A DNA stretch of 64,000 nucleotides from Spongilla lacustris (GCA_949361645.1 OX442418.1:2028797-2092796); one strand, 5' to 3'. Positions 12,252 through 24,600 are shown, counted from the stretch's first letter. Program-made: numbers and translations. The notes: generated by a model not told the origin, from the sequence alone.

Positions 12252-13524
12252 AGTACATACTGACACATGCGTAGGGTACTGTCGTTAAGCTCATGCACCA
12301 ATGAGAAACCGAGAGTGACGTGTCCTTTGGACCTCTGCTCACTTTGCATCGATCTTCTAATTTAACAATAAGACCGGTACCATGCAGATCATGTGTATAA
12401 CCAGACACATCCCACCTACAATAGTATTAGGCCTAGTACTCTCATGTTCTAGTATACTTCTCTGTTATACCCGGTGAATGCCTGACGACGACACAGATGT
12501 GTTTGTGTGACAGTACATATGTTAGGGGTTTGTGAACACCTAAGTGACTTAACATTTTTGTGTGTCATTAAATTTTTTTTAGTTGCATGTATATGCAAGC
12601 AACTGCAAAATGAGTTCCATCACAGCAATACGTCTGATTGCATCTAACCATCTTCCTGGAGCTAGCCAGCAATCCTCTACAGATGTCTGATGGTAGGTGG
12701 GGAGTATGAGGGAAGGAAATTAGCAGAGGGAATAGTTGAGAGATGTAGGGAGGGGTCAAGAAGGAAGGGACCACAAGAGGGAGGGGTCATGAGGGGGAGG
12801 GATGAAAACAGGACAATAATAAAATTTGGAGTTTTAATTTTCATGTATGTACATGACTGGATGTACATGTACCTCTGTTCCAAACTGAAAGGTGGTACTA
12901 TTAGCTGCCTGGAGTCATCTTGATGAAGTCATCAACACCACTGCCACAGTCATAAGTGATGTTCTGGCGCACACTGCTGTACTTGAGGCGCAGGGGGATG
13001 GATCTCAGAGTTCAGCCTGCTAGCATGGAGGGAGGAGGAACATTTTGACTAGGACGTCACACCCATCCTTACACGTTCATGTGTACACAACTGTGCAGTA
13101 ACATATGTACATGTAACTGCACAATAACATGTGGTGTTAACTGAGTTATACATATTTGTACATATACAAACACCTTGATTGCATCCTTAGCAGAGGCCTC
13201 ATTAGATTTATGATGGCACTTGCCTGGTATAATGCAGTGATATATAAATATTATACACACATGCAAAAGTGGCACTTTTGAAATAGAATATCTTTAAAAG
13301 TGCCATTTCTCTTTCTTGCCTTTCTTAAAAAATTCTATAACTTGGAGTTTTGCCAGGTCGTCCAAGTTTCCAATCTGTATTGTTTAGGTAGTTTAACCAA
13401 ACTTGGTGGACATCAAAATAAAAAATTGCATGATAAATAATTGTGATCCTACATGTAATGCTACAATTTAGTAGAATGTCCAAATGTTGTATATAATTAT
13501 AATGTAGATATCATTGATTTTCAG
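12252..13524 (+). other. Element 1 5' region with possible coding remnant
   Basis: No recognised domain. The mirrored copy in Element 2 (47,863-48,010, minus) is open across a coding-looking stretch beginning SHLDEVINTTATVISDVLTH, and the Element 1 copy near 12,900-13,050 differs by frameshifting changes. Upstream exons of the integrase, including the one carrying the first catalytic Asp, would be expected here, but I could not find them. Confidence 0.25.
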
Positions 13525-14025
13525 CTGGTGGTTTGTTATTCATGGAGGCATTGATGGCTATAGTCGTCGAATCATATACCTACATTGCTCCAATAACAAT
13601 CGAGCAGACACAGTTCTGCAGTTGTTTCTTGCATCTGTAAGAGAGTTTGGGCTACCAACCGGAATCCATGCAGACAGAGGTGGAGAAAATACAGAAGTTG
13701 TTCAACTAATGCTACAACATCCATGACATGGACCAGGTAGCTTTATTACTGGTCAGAGTGTCCACAATCAGCGTATTGAGAGGTTATGGAGAGATGTGTT
13801 CACACTGCACACAATCTGTTCTATACCATGGAAGAAGAGGGGCTGCTAGATTGTGAAAATGAAGTACATGTCTGTTGTCTCCATTATGTATTTTTAAGTC
13901 GTATCGATAATAGCTTACAAGTATTTAAGGAGGCATGGAATCAGCATCTTCTAAGTTCTGAAGGCAACCTTTCACCATGCCAGTTATGGATCAGTGGGGA
14001 ATCCAATACAGAAAACATACCTGAG
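13525..14025 (+). pseudogene. DDE integrase-core exon (broken), Element 1
   Basis: An exon bounded by TTTTCAG and GAG|GTATGG encodes the core of a retroviral-integrase-fold transposase. Visible motifs are HGGIDGYSRRI, NNNRADTVLQLF, GLPTGIHADRGGEN (second catalytic Asp), then FITGQSVHNQRIERLWRDVF (catalytic Glu in RIERLW) and VCCLHYVFLSRID. The layout matches the integrase-core proteins common in fish, cnidarian and fungal genomes (GG-DG-SR ... DxGGEN ... HNQRIERLWRD). The reading is interrupted by an in-frame TGA at about 13,724 (after MLQHP) and a frameshift near 13,795. The same TGA is present in Element 2. The exon holding the first catalytic Asp was not found. It continues into the exon at 14,597. 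It most likely once encoded the transposase of this element. Confidence 0.75.
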
Positions 14026-14344
14026 GTATGGCATTTTTGATATTGGAAAAATTGTGCATACATTTTTAAATCACTAAAAACAAGACACAAGCACACAACA
14101 CTGTATAAACCAGATAGCTTATAGGTGTCTGATGTTTCACACCTTGTGTGTTTGTTAGCAGAACTCAGCATATGTGCAGCAATCTTATAACGTGCAGGCA
14201 ATGCCTGTGGTCAAGACTTGACTGAAATACTTCATTTCAACATTAGGCTACCTGACTTGCTGTGAAGTCCTTTCTACTGTCCCGCATCAGCATGTAGCAT
14301 GGCCTTGATTGATGAATGTAGAATTTTATTTGAATGTACACTCT

Positions 14345-14410
14345 AAAGTCATATAGTTTCGGCATGCAGCTGCAGAGCTCTGAAGCTGCATGCCGAAACT
14401 ATATGACTTT
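14345..14410. repeat. Perfect 27-bp hairpin in the integrase intron, Element 1
   Basis: AAAGTCATATAGTTTCGGCA at 14,345 pairs perfectly, over 27 bp in all, with the complement ending at 14,410, leaving a 12-nt loop. The Element 2 copy (46,503-46,568) keeps the hairpin with few mismatches. It lies between the two integrase exons. Confidence 0.85.
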
Positions 14411-14596
14411 ACTCTATGGTTTGCTATCAACACCATACAGGTAATATATTGTATGCCTAATAGCTGGTTACTAAGACTTGCCCGCACAATAATATGCTTA
14501 CCCCAGCTATACTGTATACAGATATGACTGGAAGGGAAATAAATTTGGTACATATACTTACACACATGATTATGTGAATTATATATTGTTTTGCAG

Positions 14597-14818
14597 GAGG
14601 ATTTGAATACTTATGGTATCGACTGGAATGGTCCACTTGCTGTTTCCAGAAACGATGATGATTATGAAGTCACAGTACCTTATATTCAATCTATAGCTCC
14701 TTTACCAGATGGTGTATTACATGACTTGCAGGAAACTGTTCATCCTCTTGACCACAGTTGTAACCATCGAATTGACTTGTACATGACAGCTTTGCAATTT
14801 GTTAGTAGTAGATTGTAA
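14597..14818 (+). pseudogene. Integrase C-terminal exon, Element 1
   Basis: Follows a TTTTGCAG acceptor and stays open to TAA at 14,818. It encodes the acidic C-terminal segment that follows the catalytic core in this integrase family: YGIDWNGPL, then a run of acidic residues, then HPLDHSCNHRIDLYMTALQF. It is identical in translation to the Element 2 copy at 46,094-46,316. The exon itself is intact, but the upstream core is broken, so the gene is counted as a pseudogene. Confidence 0.7.
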
Positions 14819-16585
14819 GTGAATGTTGAAATGTGCAATTTGTTACTAGTAGATTGTGGAGAAAGAAAATGCATGTGCATGAATGAAACTTTTTTATTCA
14901 CCGTATTATTTCCTGCATGAAATATTGTCACGTAAAAGTTCATGGTTGTGGAGATTCCCTCCCTCTCCCCTGCATGCAGCCCCACAGCATGATACTGAGG
15001 ACGGTTTATGTGTTGGTTCTTGTGTCACCAACAACGCAGCTTCAACTTGAAAACTGTGATTATTGACAAAAAATTCGACAATGAAATATCGCGTTATAGA
15101 CGATATCGGCAAAGAACCATATCGCGGCAGCACTAGCTACAATACAATTCCCTTGAGTGATCGCTCAATATTTCCGAAACACCACCAGAAATTAAATATA
15201 TGGATACTTGGCCTTGTAAAAGAACATATTAACATTAAATGGAGACACCAAATCTATCTACCTTGTATGAAATAATGGCTTCTTGTAGAATACAAATACA
15301 GTAAGATATCTGAAGCTTCCTCCACTATAGTGCCAGTGGTTGCACTATTGAAAACACTGATGAATGAGGAGGCTAAATATGAGAAGGAGTAATCAAGGCA
15401 ATACATGCATGCCTACATTTCAGCGATTGTCAAATGGAATAATTCAAAAACTGAGATTTCTCTGCATGTGAATGATGATTTATTCTTAACTTGTCACTAA
15501 TTTTTTGGTCTCTTGGTTTGTAAATTTTTTTTTTAGAATCCACAATACATGTAATAGTACACAAAGTTCAATAGTCATTTTCAAGTCTAGCCTCTCACCT
15601 AGCCATAACATCATCAAGGCCCAAATCTGCCGTTCTATCAGAGCTGTATGGCCGGCTCAATCTGAACCTTGTAAGGGCTAATGTGAGGGCTATAATGTCC
15701 AGATATTGCCCTCAAGATTATCTCTGAAGTGTTATTTAGTTTTGGTCATGTTTTCGTGTGTTTAGTATGTCCTATTAATTGTAACAATAATAATAATAAA
15801 ATATGCATCATAATAAATAATTATTACTGAAAACATGATAAAAATGTCACTTTGTTGTCCGTGTACAGGGATTGATTGCTGCTCCATCATCAAACCCTAG
15901 ACCACAATCGCCAATTTGTTGGTCTCTAATTAAATGATCCATTTTAGATACTACCCCCAAATAGCACTTTTAATGTCATAGCTATAGATTCCATTGTGAC
16001 TAATTCTCTTGACTGGTATACTCTGAGGTATGAGTCTCATTCATAAATTCAAATTCAAATAACCTTCATCAGTCCCTTGCAGCATGCATGGAGGTATACT
16101 TCTGAGATGCACTTCAGTCTAGCTACTAGGATGCACTGCACTTCAAGCTGCTAGGATGAACTGTACTTCTAGCTGCTAGCTGATAATGCATGCAGCATAA
16201 TATTTAATTGTATGTGGAATAAACACCCGGCAAAGTAAAACTTTTGAGATGTGACTAGAATTACAGCGAGCTTATAACCTGCAGGGTTTGTATCCCAATG
16301 GCACTGTGTAGATACATGCAACCTACATGTGATCAAGGCTCAACATATACTTCACTTAGGCCATGCACCAGATTTGCTGTGAGGTCTTTGTTGTCCGACT
16401 CCCACATGTATATGATGAATTTGACACTGGTCAGTGCAAAAGCAAGGGCCATGATACACTGAAAAACATACAGTCCTATATATAATATTCGGTGACCCTG
16501 CTTCGCATGCAAATCTATGTAATATTAACATGCAGTATCATTGTTTAAATTAAATTATGCATAATAATATAGATAACTTACTTGC
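14819..16585. other. Element 1 interior, no recognised gene
   Basis: AT-rich and conserved with Element 2 (about 44,300-46,090) but without a family I can name. It includes a 70-codon frame at 15,063-15,275 whose Element 2 partner diverges in sequence and length. Confidence 0.4.
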
Positions 16586-16760
16586 AGGAGGATTTGAATA
16601 TGTATATGGAATGGTCCACTTTCTGCTTCCAAACAATAAAATAATGATTATGACTTGGTTCGACACAGTACCTTCCATAGCAGATGGTGTACAGCACGAC
16701 TTACGTTTATCCTCTTGACAACCATAGCATTGCATTTGTCAGCTTTGCAGTGATAAATTT
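16586..16760 (+). pseudogene. Second, decayed copy of the integrase C-terminal exon, Element 1
   Basis: The TTGCAG acceptor, GGAGGATTTGAATA, TGGAATGGTCCACTT, AGATGGTGTA and CATCCTCTTGAC landmarks of the 14,597 exon recur here in the same order about 1,990 bp downstream, with deletions that destroy the frame. Flanking intron sequence is duplicated too (for example CTTGCTGTGAGGTC upstream). The mirrored copy at about 44,140-44,280 shows the duplication predates separation of the two elements. Confidence 0.7.
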
Positions 16761-16961
16761 GTTGACAGATAAGTGAATTGGTGATTAAATATTAATGTCA
16801 GCTTTGCAAACTGTTACTAGACAATTGTGCCGGGTGAAAAAACAAGTGAATACATTGTATAATTGGGGGTGATTAGGAAAAGGCCTCACAATGACACCAT
16901 TAAGATACAATGGAAATGCACACATAAATTGAACACACAATCTTAGCAATAAGTAAACTAC

Positions 16962-17165
16962 ATGTCTAGAAACAATGCACGTGACAAAGAGAAATGGACA
17001 ATGGCTCGAGATAATGTTGGCATAATTATAACTGAACAGGATCTATGCATGGACCCAGCTCAATTGAGAAGAATCAATTCTACATTTTTATTGTTGATAG
17101 ATCTTTTTGCATGGAATTGTTCCCAACTGATAACATATACAAGTAAGTACAAAAGCATTCTTTAG
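16962..17165 (+). CDS. Unrecognised candidate exon, Element 1
   Basis: A 67-codon open stretch with an ATG at 16,962, containing VGIIITEQDLCMDPAQLRR and NSTFLLLIDLFAWNCSQLI, followed by a GTAAGT donor-like site near 17,143. The Element 2 copy (about 43,715-43,880, minus) preserves EQDLCMDPAQLRRINSTFL. Conservation between copies and the donor site suggest an exon. No domain recognised. Confidence 0.35.
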   Translation: MSRNNARDKEKWTMARDNVGIIITEQDLCMDPAQLRRINSTFLLLIDLFAWNCSQLITYTSKYKSIL

Positions 17166-17457
17166 AAAGTTGGTGTTTTTAAAATTATCCTATATGTAGC
17201 TTATGATAAACTACAACTTGCTAAATATAGGGCTTTATTATTGTTAGACCCTAGTTTCGCAGTCTTTTATACTCCATCCTATAGCAGCTTGAAGTGCAGT
17301 AAATCTAGCAGCTAGAAGTGCATGCTTGACATCTCAAGTTAGTACTCTATAGAAGTACCTCCATGCTTGCTAAAGGTGAATTGAGACTCATACCTACCAG
17401 TCGAGTCAAATGTGATGCCCATGGGATATAGCTATGACATTACAAAAAAAAAATTTT

Positions 17458-17478
17458 GGGGGGGGGGGGGGGGGGGGG
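17458..17478. repeat. Homopolymer G run, 21 bp
   Basis: Preceded by AAAAAAAAATTTT. The mirrored position in Element 2 (about 43,390) has a C run of roughly 13 bp, so the tract length differs between copies. Confidence 0.9.
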
Positions 17479-17696
17479 ATAGTATCTAAAATGAATTATT
17501 TAATTGCACCAAATGTTTGGTCCAGGACGATCATTATAAGACCAAAAACATGGACAAGTTTAAAATAAATAAATAATTATTCCTCATTCGCAAAGAAATC
17601 TCAATTTTTATATTATTCCATTCTGAAATCGCTGAAATGTAGGCTCGATACACCTCTTTTATGTACACATGCTTTGACATATAGTGCTGTCACGGA

Positions 17697-17955
17697 GGAA
17701 AGTGTCCGTCGGAGTAAATTATCCTAACCGGACATTTTACTCCGGAGTAAATTGTCCTAACCGGACGTTTTACTCCGGAGTAAATCGTCCTAATTATAAC
17801 CGGACGTTTTACTCCGGAGTAAATTGTCCTAACCGGACGTTTTACTCCGGAGTAAATCGTCCTAATTATAACCGGACGTTTTACTCCGGAGTAAATTGTC
17901 CTAACCGGACAATTTACTCTAGAGTAAATTGTCCCCCAACGGAGTAAGTGGTCCG
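17697..17955. repeat. Serial palindromes, TTTACTCCGGAGTAAA core, Element 1
   Basis: Alternating TTTACTCCGGAGTAAA palindromes and GTCCTAACCGGAC or GTCCTAATTATAACCGGAC linkers, ending TCTAGAGTAAATTGTCC. Each unit reads GGACAATTTACTCC-GGAGTAAATTGTCC and is itself self-complementary. The array is shorter and differently arranged in Element 2 (43,005-43,170). Confidence 0.85.
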
Positions 17956-18874
17956 ACATTGTGCCGTAAATTTTGATTTCAAACTATACATAGTCCGCAG
18001 CCAGGTGGTGTAAGTTTTGAATCACTACACCGATAAAGGCGATAAGGATTAAGGAGCGTAGCTGGCTTTTCAGATATTGCATGTGACTTATACTACAGCT
18101 GCTTAAATGGATGAGAGGACAGTTGCATATGACAACGAGGAACGACAGTTTTCTGATGTCCACACTCCACAGGTACCCTGCATGCGCCGCTAATGAAAAG
18201 AGAATCCTTCCCTCGAAGAAAAGCAAACAGGTATAGATCGTCCACTTGTTAATACACTCGCTTACGTCAGTGTTCAGTAGCACGAGTTACAACTGAGCAA
18301 TATTTAAATGCATGCATGCTTAGTGAAGTAGACTACTACGGAATAATTGTGTTTAATACTACTGAGTCAGAGTGGAAGTTTTTAAAAAGCAGTACAAGAC
18401 ATGCAAAGAAAGGCATGTGGGTGGAAGTGATACTGATTCAGCAAACACCAGAGGAAGCAAATCATGGAGTCCTGCCACAATGATCATACAGCTGGTAACC
18501 TAGCTTATAAATAAGGTGTCAGAATTAACGTTTTTACTGGCCTAGCTGGTGCTCGCATGCATGACAGGTGGCAGCTGTTTTGGCATATCCAAGGAAAGTG
18601 ATTAGCATCAAAATGATAAAAGTTTAACAGCAAGAAGGGGAAAATGACCTGGCTTATTTTGCAACAGCTATAGCTCACCCGGCTAATAAATGCAACATGG
18701 TCATTGCATGTTTCAGCAGAGTGAAATTAGTCAGAATTTATCACTAGGCCTTGGAGAACAAATGCTCTCCATGCAAGTTTCCAGTGGAGAAAAATGAAGA
18801 GAAGAGTTAGTGTTAACTAGCTCAATTAACAACTGAGTATAGAAATTTTCTGAATGCCTATTGACAAAAGGAAA
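17956..18874 (+). other. Element 1 interior, possible exons
   Basis: The mirrored copy is well conserved. Plus-strand stretches such as RNDSFLMSTLHRYP (near 18,140) and GGSDTDSANTRGSKSWSPAT (near 18,420) look coding, but no continuous frame or domain can be defended. Confidence 0.25.
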
Positions 18875-18981
18875 ATGATTGACTGTTCAGGATGCAAGGA
18901 GTGGTACCACTGTGGACTGTGTGACGGATATTCTAGAAAGAACCTCAAATGAGTTGGATTGTGTGTGGTCTTGTACTTCAT
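18875..18981 (+). pseudogene. PHD-finger-like exon, Element 1
   Basis: Reading from ATG at 18,875: MIDCSGCKEWYHCGLC, then, after a small frame change, NELDCVWSCTSC. The order C-x2-C, W-Y-H, C, and W-x-C-x2-C is that of the second half of a PHD zinc finger, a domain that usually reads histone H3 tails. A GTAAGT donor overlaps the last Cys codon. In Element 1 two bases are missing inside the finger. The Element 2 copy (41,964-42,077) lacks that deletion but has a 4-bp insertion after ELD and has lost the donor. The first Cys pair would lie in an upstream exon I cannot assign. Confidence 0.5.
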
Positions 18982-20671
18982 GTAAGTGATGAAACTGAAT
19001 ATGAATACTGACCTATATAGCTCAAGAACATTGATTGTGGGCACATCAATTCGTGGCGAAGAGCAAACTCTTGGCCTACGAGTCAGTTCAGAATTTAACT
19101 GACATCTATACGTTACAAAACTTGTATACATGTAGGTCATGAGGGTAAATTGTCCCCCCCCCCCCCCCCCCGTATAGAATGAAACTACATTCCACACTAG
19201 GATGACTCACCCGATTGTTTTCCTATACTGTTCTTCCTGCCTACAGCGTTCTCATTATGTCATCCAAACTAATAACATCTGCACAGCTGAACAGTGATGA
19301 TAATGATAGCTCATTACTGAAGTAGTGTCTCAATAATAAAAAAGCACTATCAGACAAGATCTTTATTAGTTAATCAGCTCACAATCTTTTTTATAATTTG
19401 CTAATCTTTAGCCGATAAGCTGAAGTGCAGAAGGCATATTAATCTATTACTGGGACACATATCATGCTAAGTAAAGGCAGGTGGTGAAATGTCTGCATCC
19501 GTAATATTATTCAGTACCGTTTGAATGGGACATACTGGCAACATTTTTGGTCAAGGAAAGCTGATGCTTACAAGCAATATAGATTATTAAATTTATAAAT
19601 CATATGGATTATGCTAAATAACAAACTGATTCATGGATCAGGGAATTACCTATACACCAATCAACGCTGTCAGAGGATGTAACAGTAAGGGGCAATTACT
19701 TCCAATGCGTGTGTGTACTTTCCGTAACTGATCAGTAATTACATGTAAGCTTAAGACTCATCTTCGCAACTTGTCCAATTAACACTCCATGCAACATGGG
19801 GGATTTAGGCGGTACAGGTTGCAATATATCTATCTTCGTATCACTGAACAGGCTTGGGTAGTAAAAGGACATCCAAGTTTGGGAGTAACCTTTGCATTAT
19901 GTAACCTTATTCCTGAAGTATGCCAGGCACGACAAACAATGTGAATTTGTGTTTATGTGACATTACTATATACACTCAGACTATATGGATTCTATTTATC
20001 TCAATATATTTCAGACTCTCGTATCAGATTTCAGCCATACATTATATATATATTTTTAATGAAATGCTCGTGTATGTACTAAGTAATGCTTTCAACTGGT
20101 GAGAATTTAAAAAGAACAAGCTAGAGCTCCACTTGCTGAGTACAGTGTGTGATACAATATTTGAAAATACCACCAGTCCACCACTTCATACCCATATCAT
20201 ATTGGGGTTGCATAAAAGGTTTCCCAGCTTTGAGATAAATGTAATATATTAATATGCACAAGTAGGTTACCGTTACCAGAATACAATGTAATACAAACTC
20301 CAACAGTGGTCAGTACCATTTCAGGTGTATTCAGCAAAAAAGTGTTCCTCCATCATGGTTGTGCACTAATTATCAATCTGTGTAAGTAGCAAGTAGATTG
20401 TGATATTATTTATCTTGGCGCGAATTATTGGCCAGCGTTTAGCTACTAGTACTGACTAGGAATCTATGACACTGGCTCATTCAAGGCCTTTTTAAAAATC
20501 ATCTTCTTATATTGCTTCGAAACTTGCCTAAACTTTAAATAGCAAGTTTGCTCCATAGTTGTTAACGTTTGACATCAGTCATGACATGAACTGTTCAACG
20601 TTTTATCCGAAACTACTTACCAGTATCAAATGAATTCACCGTAGACCACAAAGCCACGTGCGCGTATTAAA
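18982..20671. other. Element 1 interior, no recognised gene
   Basis: Contains a C run at 19,154-19,171 next to GGTAAATTGTCC (a relic resembling the 17.7-kb modules) and otherwise AT-rich sequence shared with Element 2 (about 40,260-41,960). Confidence 0.4.
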
Positions 20672-20938
20672 ATGGCGTCGCGACAACAACAAACGCTCGC
20701 AGTCCGACCTGTCAGACCAGGGTGCGAAAAGCACTTGAACACTGCAGAAATACTCCGTTGTGGAAATTTGGAGTCATCATTAAGACGGTACATGATGAAA
20801 CCCGAGCTCATGCACAGCGACGTAATTGGTATTAACGTGTTTAATATTAACAGATGACGAGGAAAGGGGCTCAGATTTGTTTTTGGATCTGATCACATGC
20901 AACATTTGGGCTCAATATGGATGTGGTTTTGCTATGAC
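20672..20938 (+). pseudogene. Unrecognised exon, Element 1
   Basis: ATGGCG at 20,672 in a CpG-richer patch, ending at a GTAAGT donor at 20,939. The Element 2 equivalent (39,968-40,232, minus) is open in one frame through VRKALEHCRNTPLWKFGVII, LLTDDEERGSDLF and CNIRAQYGCGFAMR up to a GTAACT donor. In Element 1 an extra CATG near 20,813 shifts that frame. Likely an exon of an element gene of unknown function. Confidence 0.4.
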
Positions 20939-21641
20939 GTAAGTCAAGCGCATGTAAGAGACAGTGGTTGTTCTGGAAGATGAAATGGGGAGAGCTAGAG
21001 AGAGCGGGAGGGAAGACACGTGGTATCACCTTGGTTTACGTGCATTATTTCCCTTCATTAATTTCACTATGTAATGTGCTGCACTATTAGTGTGCTACAC
21101 GTAGCAGTAGGGTTTCTGAGCTTAGCTTCTGCTGATCATTACCCATGTGGCAACAACATAGTTGATTACATCATTTCTGTATTGTTTGGAAGTTAGGTGT
21201 TCTATTTCAGTTTGGGGAGGCTGTATGACATTGATGAGCAATGTGGGTTGCATGGTAGAAGCATATGCAACTATCATTGTGTGCTATCTCTGGTCTGATG
21301 TCATCCTAATCTCTCCCCCCCCCCCTTACGAGATGAATTTGATGCTGTGTCAGTGTAGGGCATGGGATCCACCTACAGCATTGTGAACTTTCAGTGTGCA
21401 TCAAAGTCAGGCTACACAACACAAGGTGATGTCCACTGAGTGATTGTGTGTGTGGGACTGTTGTGGATATGAGGATGGTAAGTGTTCTGTGTGGGGAAGC
21501 TATGTGATATATTGTATATGATGCATGTGTGAGGTATCATCATTTGTGCAATTGTGTGATATTCTCCCTCAAGAGTATCGAAATGAATTTGATGTGTATG
21601 GCATGTGGTCCACCTTTGAGTTATTAAGTGTGTGGACGAAA

Positions 21642-24600
21642 GTGAACGAGACAGCACTTGCGAGTAACTTAACAAGACAGCACTCTTGTGGGTACTCACT
21701 TGTGCTTGCGTACATACATATCAGTACTTTTTAACCAAGCTATGTAACTTATTACTTACGCATATGCATATTGTTTATGCTGCTTGCATATTAACCGCTA
21801 GAATGTTCACCTGTACCAAGTGCAGGTATAAGTATTGGGCTATCTGCGTGCTGAAAAAAGCAGCCTGTATATTTCAAACCCTGTAAATTCTACTAAGGGG
21901 TGCTCAAAGCTCCACGCGCACATACTGGCCAGACTGTCCATGCAGCATGAGTCATGTCCTCACCAAGGCAATATTTAGCTCTTTGACTTGGATTCACTAA
22001 ATGGTATACAGCGAGTGAAGGAATACATACATCATATGGGACAGTTTCCGAAAAAATGGCCCTTCGTTTATGATTATAAAATCTTATAAAATTGCTTTCC
22101 ATTTGAATCATAATAACTTCTGAATGGTTAAGGCTATCGACTTCCTATTTTCAACACTTCGTACCACACCATTTCTCTACGGTAAAATACATTTTGGGTT
22201 CTTGCACTTGCTCCGTGCCAGTATTGCAACGTTCGATACCCCACCGGGTTCAAACCCAACATAACCTTCTGTAGGAGTAATCAAATCACTTCAAATTTGG
22301 TTTGTAAGTGGAGAGGTCCTATATGTTCTGTTTGTTAATTTTTATGCCATCCGTTACGGAGGTACAGTTGAACAAACTACGTGCACGTTTTCCCGCTTGA
22401 TTTGCGCCAATGTTATAATCCCTGCCTCCCCATACATTGAACGGAATGCAATTTGCCCAAATCAGTGGTGTGAATCGAGCGCGAAAATGTGCATGTAGTT
22501 TGTTCAACTGTATCTCCGTAACAGATGGCATAAAAATTAACGGACAGAACAAATAGATTGGTATAGGACCTCTCTACCTACAAACCGAATTTGAAGCGAT
22601 TTGATTACTCCTACAGAAAGTTATGGCGGGTTTGAACCCGGTGGGGTATCGAACGTTGCAATACTGGCATGGAGCAAGTGCAAGACCCCAAAATGTATTT
22701 TACTGTAGAGAAATGGTGTGGTATGCAGTGTTGACAATAGGAAGTCGATAGCCTTAACCGTTCCGAAGTTATTACGATTCAAGTATAAACGAAGGGCCAT
22801 TTTCTCGGAAACTGTCCCATATAATAATATATGGGCCAATGTACACAGCGTATACAAACATAATGGAGAAAGGCTGTGTATAGAGTGCATAAAAAATGGC
22901 TGAGAGTTGTATCTTGCATGAAACATTAGCACATTTGCTTTTTTTTAACTCACACTAACTAACCGTTAATCTCCAGGCATTGGTCCTAGATCTAGAACAT
23001 TAGTGGTCCTAGATCTAGAACTACTACATTTCAACTTCGAAATTACAATAAGCATTGTATATTTCAACTTATGGTCTCCAATCTTAGTTGGATAAATATT
23101 AGTTAAGAAGAAAACACTTTAATGATAGATTGTCACCTACACATACATGTAGGCATTGCAAATCACTTTTTGTTTTCCAAACAGTGACAAACAGTTTAGC
23201 CAATGTTTGAAATAATGAGGATCAATTTACCAAAGAAGGCTACTTGCAATATGGCGGCAGAAAACAACGCCAACATGCTGCTAGTGCTATGTATGCTGTT
23301 GGGGCACGCCCCTCATTTAGCTGGAGTTGTTCCGATTTGCAAAAAACTTACAAGAAGCATTCTTCGCTTTTTTAGGCAGATATAATTTTTAACTCTTTTT
23401 GCCAAACACACACGATTTCCTACCTTTCATTAGGATCGTAGGCAATTTTTGTACACTCCTCCATCTTAATTGTGTATCTAAAGAGCCAATGGTAGAATGA
23501 GCTCCAAAGCAAATTAAAAACGAAGCCTTATGATGTTACATTATTCAAGTTCAACATTTTACATTATATGGTATTGAATGCAAAGACCATAGGTTGCAAT
23601 AGAACACCTACACGTAGGCTAAAACGGCACTTTTTGCCTACAAGGCTACATGTAGGTGTTTGTTCGATCTACCATTAACAATTCATTTATTTTTCGATAG
23701 TACTGAAGCAGAATGAGTTTTTTTTTTGTAAAATTAGTGGAGAAAGTGAATCAGTTGGTTTTTTTTTTTTTTTTTTTTTTTGCTTTTAACTTCACACCCA
23801 TATGTGCTCTATTTCAAGGGGCATACATTGTGCTTCAAACTATAAATGATTGCATTTACATGAAGAGTAAAATTAGCATTCAGGAGGAGAATTTATATTT
23901 GAGCTAGCCATACCCAATTCTACTTGGCACTGTGAGTTTTATGAGCCCTCTTTCCATTAACCAATTAAATTTCATGATTTTAATACACAAATGTTGCTAA
24001 ACGTGAACGGCGAGTAACTTTAACGTGAACAAGACAGCACTCTTGTGGGTACTCACTTGTGCTTGCGTACATGCATATCAGTACTTTTTAACCAAGCCAT
24101 GTAACTTATTACTTACGCACATGCATATTGTTTATGCTGCATGCATATTAACCGCTAGAATGTTCACCTGCACCAAGTGCAGGTATAAGTATTGGGCTAC
24201 CTGCGTGCTGAAAAAAGCAGCCTGTGTATTTGAAACCCTGTAAATTCTACTAAGGGGTGCCCAAAGCTCCACACGCACATACTGACCAGACTGTCCATGC
24301 AGCATGAGTCATGTCCTCACCAAGGCAATAGTTAGCTCTTTGACTTGGATTCACTAAATGGTATACAGCGAGTGAAGGAATACATACATCATATGGGACA
24401 GTTTCCGAGAAAATGACCCTTCATTTATGATTATAAAATCTTATAAAATTGCTTTGCATTTGAATCATAATAACTTCTGAATGGTTAAGGCTATCGACTT
24501 CCTATCTTCAACACTTCGTACCACACCATGCTGTTGGGGCATGCCCCTCATTTAGCTGGAATTGTTCCGATTTGCAAAAAACTTACAAGAAGCATTCTTC

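Noticed and set aside
17690..17959. Frames VNCPNRTFYSG and VKRPVRTIYSG on both strands
   Set aside because: Products of the palindromic TTTACTCCGGAGTAAA array; both strands are open because the repeat is self-complementary.
17690..17960. CRISPR-like array
   Set aside because: Units are adjoining palindromes with repeat-like linkers, not identical repeats separated by unique spacers, and the context is eukaryotic.
22621..22932. 103-codon minus-strand frame in the fold-back repeat
   Set aside because: It reads through one arm of a hairpin. Similar words appear in the other arm and no family resemblance is seen.
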